DNA from: Deltaproteobacteria bacterium
GTDB taxonomy: Bacteria > Desulfobacterota > DAOWNY01
DNA length: 5,708 nt
Direction: 5' to 3'
NCBI GenBank assembly: GCA_030642325.1
Contig: DAOWNY010000120.1
Coordinates: 1-5,708 of the forward strand
Positions 1-5,449 of this stretch are shown here, piece by piece (the first letter of the stretch is position 1; every line of letters starts with the position of its first letter). The position numbers and the translations under genes are program-made. The notes under the pieces were generated by a model. That model was not told the origin of the DNA, ran no database searches, and saw nothing but the letters and a program-made list of their open reading frames with translations.

Positions 1-7
1 AACCCTT

Positions 8-35
8 CTGGATTCCCGCGCACGCGGGAGTCCAG
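8..35. repeat. Short palindromic repeat (13-bp stem)
   Basis: Positions 8-20 pair with 23-35 over 13 bp with one G-T wobble (13/30) and almost no loop. The word TGGATTCCCGCG...CGCGGGAGTCCA resembles the dispersed 'TGGATTCCCGC' palindromes common between genes in many proteobacterial genomes. It has no T-tract, so it is more likely a dispersed repeat unit, perhaps the end of a longer one cut by the window edge, than a terminator. The family resemblance is from memory, not a search. Confidence 0.6.
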
Positions 36-54
36 GTGCAGTTACCCCTGTTTA

Positions 55-82
55 TTGAATTGATACAAAATTAGCTTATATT
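55..82 (+). promoter_or_regulatory. Candidate sigma-70 promoter of the mop-tusA pair
   Basis: TTGAAT at 55-60 (4/6 to the -35 consensus) and TATATT at 77-82 (5/6 to the -10 consensus) are separated by 16 bases. The expected transcription start near position 89-90 lies just before the AAGGGGAG ribosome-binding site (91-98) of the first gene, giving a very short leader. The surrounding DNA is AT-rich, so a chance match is possible. Confidence 0.45.
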
Positions 83-106
83 AAAAATTAAAGGGGAGAA
101 AAAACA

Positions 107-322
107 ATGAATTACGGCGCCGGAAACCAACTAAAGGGAGAGGTTACCGAAATTAAAAAGGATATGGTGATGTGCCAAGTAAAGGTGAAAATCCCAACCG
201 ACTGCACAATATCTACGGCAATGACCATGGATTCGCAGGATGACCTCAATATAAAAGAGGGAGACAAGGTTGAGGTAATAATGAAGGCGGTAAGTGTGCT
301 ATTGGTAAAAGAAGAAGGTTGA
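107..322 (+). CDS. mop: Molbindin (Mop / TOBE-domain molybdate-binding protein)
   Basis: The 71-residue protein is a single Mop/TOBE domain, the usual length for stand-alone molbindins. Seen directly: the N-terminal NQLKGEV..I motif (residues 8-16), a second strand rich in alternating Val/Lys (20-29), the loop-and-helix segment DLNIKEGDKV (46-55), and the final KAVSVLLV strand (60-67). Family knowledge: these proteins form cytoplasmic hexamers that bind and store molybdate or tungstate oxyanions for molybdenum-cofactor enzymes. The ATG start is supported by AAGGGGAG at 91-98. Two cysteines (residues 23 and 33) are not a general family feature. The gene is followed after 19 bases by a tusA-like gene on the same strand, so the two are probably co-transcribed. 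Molbindin is clear; which oxyanion it prefers cannot be read from sequence. Confidence 0.88.
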   Translation: MNYGAGNQLKGEVTEIKKDMVMCQVKVKIPTDCTISTAMTMDSQDDLNIKEGDKVEVIMKAVSVLLVKEEG

Positions 323-341
323 TAAAAAGGAGGGAATAGCA

Positions 342-575
342 ATGGTTGAAGTCGATGTGAGGGGTCTTAGTTGTCCTATACCAGTGGTGAAGACAAAAAA
401 AGCCATGGACCAGAATCCGGATGAGCCAATCACGGTTTTGGTAGAAACCACTGTTTCAAAAGAGAACGTGTCCCGGCTTGCCCAAAACAGAAACTATTCT
501 GTCCAGGTAGAAGAAATAGCCGCGGAAGAGTACCGGGTATTCCTTAATCCTCCAGGAAAACAGGCAAATAATTAA
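342..575 (+). CDS. TusA/SirA/YedF-family sulfurtransferase-like protein
   Basis: The 77-residue protein is a complete TusA-like domain. It opens with VDVRGLSCPIPVVKTKKAM, containing the signature CPxP motif (Cys11-Pro-Ile-Pro14), whose cysteine carries a persulfide (or possibly a selenium adduct) in studied members. The rest gives the beta-alpha-beta-alpha-beta fold: the TVLVETTVS strand (31-39), the KENVSRLAQNRNYSVQVEEI helix-strand (40-59) and a short polar tail. Cytoplasmic sulfur relay is the family role: TusA in tRNA thiolation and molybdenum-cofactor sulfur supply, YedF in selenium metabolism. The ATG has a strong AAGGAGGG Shine-Dalgarno at 327-334. It lies 19 bases after the molbindin gene, and the decayed yedF-selD remnant lies just downstream. 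That setting favours a molybdenum/selenium enzyme role over tRNA modification, but this is inference; TusA, YedF and other paralogues cannot be separated here. Confidence 0.88.
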   Translation: MVEVDVRGLSCPIPVVKTKKAMDQNPDEPITVLVETTVSKENVSRLAQNRNYSVQVEEIAAEEYRVFLNPPGKQANN

Positions 576-616
576 AAGTTAACAAGCGTTGACTAAACCG
601 CTTCGCGGAAATTATG

Positions 617-645
617 TTGACAACTTCCTTGAAGTTAAATATTTT
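617..645 (+). promoter_or_regulatory. Consensus-like promoter upstream of the yedF/selD remnant
   Basis: A perfect TTGACA at 617-622 and TATTTT at 640-645 (4/6) are separated by the ideal 17 bases, with an expected start near 652. A second TTGACA at 647-652 has no matching -10. This is placed as expected for the promoter of the former yedF-selD operon, whose first codon is at 669. If still active it would transcribe only the remnant and possibly read toward the porin, unless the hairpin at 1005-1033 stops it. Confidence 0.4.
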
Positions 646-668
646 ATTGACACTGTTTCGAGATATTT

Positions 669-771
669 TTGAAAGAAATCGGTGTGAGGGGGCTTCCCTG
701 GCCCCGACCGGTTATCGGTACCAAAAAAGTTCCGGAGGAGATCGAAGCGGGTACAATGACCGTTCTGGTGG
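669..771 (+). pseudogene. yedF: yedF/tusA-like N-terminal remnant, CPxP cysteine lost
   Basis: Reading from TTG at 669, 34 codons give LKEIGVRGLPWPRPV, then IGTKKVPEEIEAGTMTVLV. This aligns by eye from the first residue with YedF/TusA N-termini (typical pattern MKEIDVRGLPCPRPV...TKKALEEIE...TVLVDN) and with the intact paralogue at 342-575. The catalytic cysteine of CPxP is replaced by Trp (TGG, 699-701). After TVLV the similarity stops, and the next recognisable sequence is the SelD C-terminus in a different frame. The initiator is TTG with no Shine-Dalgarno. About half the domain is missing, so it cannot be functional as TusA. YedF is inferred over other TusA-like proteins because of the SelD partner. 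Confidence 0.72.
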
Positions 772-898
772 GTTATTGTTTTCCCCTACCCCGTAGGCAG
801 AGAAGTTGCTCAAAAAATTGCACAAGCCGGGAATAGAAGATGCGGCTATTGTTGGTGAAGTGGTAGAAAGTCCGAAAGGAGGTATACTGGTGAAATAA
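764..898 (+). pseudogene. selD: Selenide, water dikinase (SelD) C-terminal remnant
   Basis: Only the last ~44 codons remain, ending at TAA 896-898. They read SGGLLFSPTP, stop, AEKLLKKLHKPG, then IEDAAIVGEVVESPKGGILVK. This matches the C-terminal pattern of SelD (SGGLL...A..LL..L...G...AA.IGEV....G.I.V). SelD makes selenophosphate from selenide and ATP. A TAG codon at 794-796 interrupts the frame, and the N-terminal ~300 residues with the catalytic Cys/Sec and ATP-binding regions are absent. The remnant is one frame away from the preceding yedF-like piece (offset of 2), so the two cannot be translated together. I judge it a dead gene fragment left by deletion. An AIR synthetase (PurM) relative would share the fold, but the adjacent YedF piece supports SelD. 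Confidence 0.72.
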
Positions 899-1004
899 AA
901 GGGATGCAATACTAAGGTAAAGCAAAAGTGGAGCAAAGAGGATGGATTCAGACAGGAAGGGTATCAATGGGTTGCTAAACTCTTTAAACTGATAGCCTCC
1001 TCAG

Positions 1005-1036
1005 CGCAAAAGGGGATTCTTTGCCCCTTTGCGTTT
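1005..1036 (+). terminator. Possible intrinsic terminator after the selD remnant
   Basis: CGCAAAAGGGG (1005-1015) pairs with CCCCTTTGCG (1024-1033) as a 10-bp stem with one bulged A and an 8-base loop. It is followed only by TTTAATAT, a weak T-tract. It lies 107 bases after the selD stop and 70 bases before the porin start. It could be the old operon terminator or part of the porin leader. The 899-1102 gap otherwise shows nothing recognisable. Confidence 0.4.
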
Positions 1037-1102
1037 AATATATCCTATCTGAGTTCCTTCCCTCAATCAAACGTTATTTCAAAAGAAGGAAGGGGGAAAG
1101 TA

Positions 1103-2503
1103 GTGAAGAAGTCGATATTAATTTCAGTTTTAGTGCTATTTTTTGTTGCCGGAACGATTTTTGGCGGGGTGAATCCGGTAAATGCCGGGGGTAATGATGA
1201 TGAAATAGAAGCGCTGAAAGAGATGCTACAAGAGATCGAGCGAAAAAGAGATGCCGAAATACGTGAGTTAAGAATCAGGATTGGGGAGATTGAAAGGGAG
1301 AGGAGGAAACCAGCTACCTCTTCAAAGGAAATAAAAGAGCTGAGGGAAAGCGTTGGCAGTTTAAAAACAAAAGTTGAAAAACAGGGCTCCTCTTTTGACC
1401 AAATAACCACATTCATGGAAAAACATAAATTGAAGGCAGGCTTGCGGATGCAGACCTGGTATCAATTTATGGAAGATGGGAAAAAAGGCGGAACCAAAGA
1501 TCTGCATGACTTTATGGTCCGCAGGTTCTATTTTTCCCTGAAAGGAGAGGTCACTCCCCAGATGGGCTTTTTTGCCCACATTGCCGCGGATCGCATCGGT
1601 CAGGACGGACTGGATAAGCCTTCCGTAGGGCTGGGAAGCGGCATTGCCGTTCGGGATGCCTGGATATATTATAATTTTAACGAAGCCTTTAAGCTTCAGA
1701 TGGGAAGAATGTATATCCCCTTTACCAGAAATTACGGCACCACCTCCACCTTTGCCATGCTTCCCCTGGGACTTTCCTTTAATCAGGGGGGAGTGCGGGG
1801 AGGAATTTTTTATGCCGGCAAGGTGGGAAGAGATGACGGAATGTTACTCTGGGGCAACCCTTTTGACGGCAAATTTCAATACCGTTTGGGGATATCGGAG
1901 GGAATGGAAAATGCCGACAATCCGGATGATAATCTGCGGTTTACCGGACGATTTTCCCTCAACTTTTTGGAGCCGGAGACCTCCTGGTTCAATAAAGGAA
2001 CCTACCTGGGAAAAAAGAAAGTTCTAGCCCTTGGTGCGGGTTTTGATTGCCAGAACGACCTTACCTTAAACGGGAAATCCGATGAAGATAATGTTGGCTG
2101 GACAGTGGACCTCTTTTACGACCATCCGGCGGGAGAAGGAGCAATAACCCTGGAAGCAGCCTATATTGATGTAGAAAATGTGACCCAGACCCTTAAATAT
2201 AGCTGGCTTGAAAGCGGGGATGATGCAAGTATGTATTATATTCAGGGGGGCTATCTCTTCCCCGGGAAGATCGGTCCGGGCAGGGTTCAGCCCTATTTCC
2301 GCTATGAGCGGCTGGATGTAGACGGCAAACCGGATACCGCTTTTCCAAGCTTTGGTCTCAATTATTATCTGAAAGGCCACGACGCCAGGTTTACTCTGGA
2401 CTGGACATTAATTGATCAAAGAAAAGAAGTTAAAAACCCCCGGGGTAATTACAGCGGAGAAGACCAAAACCTGATCACCTTCCAGGCTTCGATGGGGTTT
2501 TGA
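1103..2503 (+). CDS. Outer-membrane porin, OprO/OprP-like, with coiled-coil neck
   Basis: The 466-residue protein has a signal peptide (KK, then a hydrophobic core at residues 5-22, with a likely cut after VNA at 28). A charged heptad-like coiled coil (about 33-94) is dense in E, K and R. A predicted beta-barrel follows from about 107 to the end, closing on FQASMGF with C-terminal Phe, the sorting signal for outer-membrane barrels. The barrel start (LKAGLRMQTWYQF), RRFYFSLKGEVTP, RDAWIYYNF and KLQMGRMYIPFTRN segments resemble the phosphate-selective porin O/P family. Such trimeric channels pass anions or small solutes; the N-terminal coiled coil is typical of periplasmic extensions in anaerobic deltaproteobacterial porins and may contact peptidoglycan. 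Translation starts at GTG, with GGAAGGGGG at 1088-1096. It is a single gene converging on the TonB receptor. Substrate is unknown. Confidence 0.8.
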   Translation: MKKSILISVLVLFFVAGTIFGGVNPVNAGGNDDEIEALKEMLQEIERKRDAEIRELRIRIGEIERERRKPATSSKEIKELRESVGSLKTKVEKQGSSFDQITTFMEKHKLKAGLRMQTWYQFMEDGKKGGTKDLHDFMVRRFYFSLKGEVTPQMGFFAHIAADRIGQDGLDKPSVGLGSGIAVRDAWIYYNFNEAFKLQMGRMYIPFTRNYGTTSTFAMLPLGLSFNQGGVRGGIFYAGKVGRDDGMLLWGNPFDGKFQYRLGISEGMENADNPDDNLRFTGRFSLNFLEPETSWFNKGTYLGKKKVLALGAGFDCQNDLTLNGKSDEDNVGWTVDLFYDHPAGEGAITLEAAYIDVENVTQTLKYSWLESGDDASMYYIQGGYLFPGKIGPGRVQPYFRYERLDVDGKPDTAFPSFGLNYYLKGHDARFTLDWTLIDQRKEVKNPRGNYSGEDQNLITFQASMGF

Positions 2504-2592
2504 AAATGCATAACGATCTTTTTCTCTTAAGCTTGCTGTAGACAGTTTCAATATTCTTCAAACTCTGCGGATGAAAAAAACAGTAAAAAAAT

Positions 2593-2640
2593 GGGGCACC
2601 CTTATTTGGCAGATTTATTGATTTATTTAAGGGATGCCCC
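2593..2640. terminator. Bidirectional intrinsic terminator between porin and receptor genes
   Basis: GGGGCA-CCCTTA (2593-2604) pairs with TAAGGG-A-TGCCCC (2628-2640), a 12-bp stem with one bulged A and a 23-base loop. On the minus strand it follows the receptor stop and runs into a T-rich tract (complement of AAAAAAA at 2585-2591), a strong terminator. On the plus strand the tail GCTTTT is weaker but usable. Its position between two convergent stop codons (2503 and 2654) fits use by both genes. Confidence 0.8.
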
Positions 2641-2653
2641 GCTTTTATAACAT

Positions 2654-4702
2654 TTAGAACCTGTAAGAAACACCGGCATAAAAAAATCTTCCCGGTTCAT
2701 ATAGAATGGCCGGGGTGGCTCCGGTTCCGGCTACCACGTCCCATTCATAGGAATTGGCCACCGCATAGCGCTCATCAAAGATGTTTTCAATCCCGATATT
2801 GAATGTCAGCTGTCTATAATCATAGCCTGCCCTGAAGTTGACCACATCCCAGCCGTCCAACTTTTGCTCTCCGGCATCGGCATCTATGTCATCAGCATTT
2901 TCCGAATGTATCCACTCTAAGATTCCTGAGAATACGGCACGATCATAATGCAGAGCAAATTTGGTTTTCAGCGGGGGAATCTGAGCAAGATCCCCGTCAT
3001 TGTTGTTGTCCGGTCGAGAGTCCTTCTTGCCTCTTTGGCAGGCCGCAGCAACTTCAACGGAAAAATCAGGAACAATATCCAAAATGGCTCTCACGTCAGC
3101 GCCATAAAGATGGGCATCAATATTCGTCCAGGTCTGGTGAGAAATTGCTGTCTTCTTACCCTGCTGATAAATATAGTCATCCAGATCGCTGTAAAATGCT
3201 TTTATTCTGAAAGTGAACCTTTCGCTTGCCGCTTGAAAACCGATGTCGAATTCAGTGTTTTTTGTTGGATCCAGATCCGGATTCCCATGAAAATTGGGGG
3301 AGGGTGACTGGAGATAGCGCTCAACCGAAGTAGGGGTTCGAACGCTGCGGCCAACCCCTCCAAAAATGTGGGAATTATCGGTAAGATAATATCTCGCCGA
3401 GATATAACCACTGGGCAGGTCATCGGTATTTTTGTTGGTGGTAATCCCTGCGGTTAAATTTTGTTTGAGGTTTTCGTGGGCTTTAGTCTCAAATCGGTCA
3501 TAACGAAGGGCGGCATTGATTGACCATTTCTCAAAATTCTTATTTCCCTTTACATATACGCCATAATTATATGTATCCACATCGGGAATCAGTTCGTCGT
3601 CAAACATTTCTCCGGTATCATCCCGAAACATGTCGCCCTGCCAGTTACGTTTATAGATATCGATGCCATAGGTAAAACCGGCAAAACCGGTGGCTTGCTC
3701 GTTTTCTACCTTTCCCCCGGTGATGGTGGAGTCAACCTCATTTCGAAGGTGAAAAGACGGGCCGCCTATAAGCTCTCTGTAATTGTCGTAAGGGTTGTGT
3801 TCAATCCGGTTTCGATAAACGGAAAGGGTTAATTTATCGGAAAATTTCCCCAGGTTCGTGACGGCATAGCTTCCCTTGCTCAAGTATGTTTTTTCGTCTT
3901 CAATATCCATTCCTACCCTCGGGGCCATAATATCTTCAGCATGTCCATAGGTATGTTCCAGAAGAATCGTTTGATTTTCATTTGGAGTCAGTTGCAGTTT
4001 TCCCCACACATCTTGTTTTTCAAATGCCTTCATATCTCTTCCCCCGGCATTGTAAGGACGACCGCCGGGCGCAAAACTATAAAGCTTGTTGCCGCCTCCG
4101 TCTTCATATTGATCGGATTCGGAGTAATTATAGCCAATCAACCCCTGTATAAATTTATTTCCGCCGGTGAGATAAAATCCACTACTCAAGAAGTCATAAC
4201 TACCCCCTTTGGTAATGATTTCACCCTTGAATCCTTCCTTCGGTTTTCTGGTCGCCACATTAATACTGCCCCCCAGCGCACCTGCCTTGGTCACATCAAA
4301 TGGCCCCTGTCTCACCTCGATTTTATCCACCGTCAGCATATTGATATGGGAAAGGGAAGGATCTTTTCGACTACCACAAGCCCCCTCCAGAATTCCACCG
4401 TCTATCAATACTCTCAGGTTGGACTGCCCGAAACCCCTTATCGCGACTTCATTTCCATATGCGCCCTTGCGGATCATGGTAGCTTCAACCATTTCATCGG
4501 AAAGAATCTCCGCCAGATCCATCACCTTATGGGTTTTAAGGGTCTTGCTCTCTATCCTGCTTTTTTCATCCCCCTCATCTTTGGTTGCTCTAACTACTAT
4601 TTCTTCCAAATAGAATGTTGTTTCACCCGGTTCATCCGCATATATAAATATTCCTTGAAAAAGAAACATAAAAATAGCGAGTAAAAATAATAACCTTTTC
4701 AT
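2654..4702 (-). CDS. TonB-dependent outer-membrane receptor, possibly metal-related
   Basis: The 682-residue protein has a signal peptide (cut near IYA, residue 22), a TonB-box-like segment LEEIVV (32-37), a plug domain (about 45-153) and a 22-strand-type barrel ending FFYAGVSYRF with C-terminal Phe. Plug landmarks are EVAIRGFG, VLIDGG, VDKIEVRQGPFDV and GALGGSINVATRKP. Barrel landmarks are GRSVRTPTSVERYL, NPDLDPTKNTEFDIGF, IPPLKTKFALHY and NIGIENIFDERYA. The family imports scarce ligands using TonB-ExbBD energy. The plug segment GACGSRKDP (107-115) sits where OprC/NosA-type copper receptors carry a C-x-x-x-M-D-P motif; here the Met is Lys113, so copper is only a possibility. Start ATG is preceded by AAAAGGAA (4709-4716). 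Length is normal and intact. A small His/Cys-rich membrane protein is encoded upstream on the same strand. Confidence 0.92.
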   Translation of the reverse strand: MKRLLFLLAIFMFLFQGIFIYADEPGETTFYLEEIVVRATKDEGDEKSRIESKTLKTHKVMDLAEILSDEMVEATMIRKGAYGNEVAIRGFGQSNLRVLIDGGILEGACGSRKDPSLSHINMLTVDKIEVRQGPFDVTKAGALGGSINVATRKPKEGFKGEIITKGGSYDFLSSGFYLTGGNKFIQGLIGYNYSESDQYEDGGGNKLYSFAPGGRPYNAGGRDMKAFEKQDVWGKLQLTPNENQTILLEHTYGHAEDIMAPRVGMDIEDEKTYLSKGSYAVTNLGKFSDKLTLSVYRNRIEHNPYDNYRELIGGPSFHLRNEVDSTITGGKVENEQATGFAGFTYGIDIYKRNWQGDMFRDDTGEMFDDELIPDVDTYNYGVYVKGNKNFEKWSINAALRYDRFETKAHENLKQNLTAGITTNKNTDDLPSGYISARYYLTDNSHIFGGVGRSVRTPTSVERYLQSPSPNFHGNPDLDPTKNTEFDIGFQAASERFTFRIKAFYSDLDDYIYQQGKKTAISHQTWTNIDAHLYGADVRAILDIVPDFSVEVAAACQRGKKDSRPDNNNDGDLAQIPPLKTKFALHYDRAVFSGILEWIHSENADDIDADAGEQKLDGWDVVNFRAGYDYRQLTFNIGIENIFDERYAVANSYEWDVVAGTGATPAILYEPGRFFYAGVSYRF

Positions 4703-4759
4703 AACAGTTCCTTTTCAGATATTTTCCTTAACAAAGTTAGTATTCTCTAATAATTTTTT

Positions 4760-4792
4760 GTAAAAAAAGTAAGCCGGCCTTTTTACAAAGGC
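4760..4792 (-). terminator. Possible terminator/attenuator upstream of the receptor gene
   Basis: On the minus strand GCCTTT (4792-4787), loop GTAA, AAAGGC (4782-4777) forms a 6-bp hairpin. Eight bases later comes a run of seven T (4768-4762). An alternative 7-bp stem pairs 4786-4780 with 4766-4760 and overlaps the first, so the two are mutually exclusive. It lies 21 bases after the stop of the small His/Cys gene and 57 bases before the receptor start. It could end the first transcript or allow partial read-through. Confidence 0.35.
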
Positions 4793-4813
4793 AAAATAAT
4801 AAGTTTCTATTAA

Positions 4814-5116
4814 CTAATTCGAAATTATCGGGGGACTGCGGGGAGAATGACTTTTATGAAATAGCTGTTGGTGGGATGGCCGGCAATTAAAAAAGATTCG
4901 GTAAAACACCTGATGGAAAATCGCTGGAACAAGTGCCACATCAGGTATGGTGGAAAAAGATGCGCCGGCCAAGAACCTGCAAGCCGTACAATTGTGATGA
5001 TGTTTGCCATCCGGGGAATGATCATGGAGGAGGGGATGAAAAGTTGCAAGCAGAAGATAAAGAAATACGCCGCTTACAAACAGGGTTATACTTAAAATTT
5101 GTCCCGCTCTCACCAT
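4814..5116 (-). CDS. Small His/Cys-rich membrane protein, DUF2946-like
   Basis: A 100-residue protein with an N-terminal hydrophobic segment (about residues 7-25: a signal anchor or uncleaved signal). It then has His27, His31, His33, the cluster His39-41, and Cys43-x-x-Cys46. A second semi-hydrophobic stretch and a tail SPRSPPIISN follow. The layout (membrane segment, H-rich loop with a CxxC, proline-rich 'R-x-PP' end) resembles DUF2946 proteins, often found beside TonB-dependent metal receptors; function of that family is not established. Metal handling at the periplasmic face is inference. I chose ATG at 5116, preceded by AAGGGA about 13 bases upstream (long spacing). An in-frame GTG at 5191 would add 25 residues with two more Cys but lacks a ribosome-binding site and would bury the membrane segment. 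It lies 111 bases before the receptor gene, same strand. Confidence 0.62.
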   Translation of the reverse strand: MVRAGQILSITLFVSGVFLYLLLATFHPLLHDHSPDGKHHHNCTACRFLAGASFSTIPDVALVPAIFHQVFYRIFFNCRPSHQQLFHKSHSPRSPPIISN

Positions 5117-5174
5117 GATTTTTATTTTTCCCTTACATACGGCAAAAGGAATATAACATTTTTTGTATCCGTTG

Positions 5175-5203
5175 ACGGTTAGCGGTTTCACACAGTTAAC
5201 CGT
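5175..5203. promoter_or_regulatory. 7-bp dyad, possible operator of the His/Cys gene
   Basis: ACGGTTA (5175-5181) and TAACCGT (5197-5203) are perfect inverted repeats. Equivalent half-site positions are about 22 bp apart, near two helical turns, as for many dimeric regulators. It lies 59-87 bases upstream of the ATG of the minus-strand small His/Cys gene, across the expected -35 region of its possible TATATT (-10) element. No known regulator is recognised from the word. Confidence 0.3.
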
Positions 5204-5229
5204 TCATTAAAACAGAAAAAAGCAAGATT

Positions 5230-5328
5230 ATGAGTGCTTCTTTAGAAAATTTAGCAGCCTTGAACAATTTAAAACAACTGAGTCCAAAATCGGAGTCGCG
5301 GTCAAACATGCTTAAAACATCGTTGTAA
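5230..5328 (+). CDS. Doubtful 32-codon ORF
   Basis: ATG at 5230 to TAA at 5326-5328 encodes MSASLENLAALNNLKQLSPK plus 12 further residues ending in KTSL. It is polar with a leucine-rich, possibly helical N-terminal half. There is no good Shine-Dalgarno (only AAGCAAG at 5220-5226), and the composition does not clearly separate it from chance. It could be a small regulatory peptide or the remnant of a longer gene; I do not recognise it. Confidence 0.15.
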   Translation: MSASLENLAALNNLKQLSPKSESRSNMLKTSL

Positions 5329-5449
5329 AATTCATTTCATTAAAAAAACTGCGAACGATTGTCTTTTTTTAAACAACAGGGCATCCAAACCGCTGGAAAT
5401 AAAAAGGAGGAAATAAGGGGGAGCAAGGACAGCCGGTTTGAAATCCTGA

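Noticed and set aside
598..608. CCGC-TTC-GCGG mini-hairpin after the tusA-like gene as a terminator
   Set aside because: Only 4 bp of stem and no T-tract.
614..796. A 60-codon plus-strand ORF starting ATG 614
   Set aside because: It spans the promoter and reads the yedF-like remnant in the wrong frame; only its last ten residues (SGGLLFSPTP) belong to the SelD remnant.
794..796. TAG in the SelD remnant as a recoded codon (e.g. pyrrolysine)
   Set aside because: The remnant lacks most of SelD and is out of frame with the preceding piece, so recoding would not restore a protein; plain decay is simpler.
1644..2027. Overlapping 127-codon frame inside the porin gene
   Set aside because: Proline- and tryptophan-rich shadow translation in an alternate frame of a clear porin.
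3941..4684. Long plus-strand open frames opposite the receptor gene (also 2948-3307 and 4209-4613)
   Set aside because: Their products show no family features, and the minus-strand receptor reading is unambiguous across the whole stretch.
4868..5118. Plus-strand frames opposite the small His/Cys gene (4868-5095, 4933-5118)
   Set aside because: No ribosome-binding site or family features; the minus-strand product has a coherent membrane segment, His/Cys motif and family-like end.
5340..5372. TTAAAAAAA / TTTTTTTAA inverted repeat as a terminator
   Set aside because: Pure A/T stem with a 15-base loop in AT-rich DNA; likely chance.
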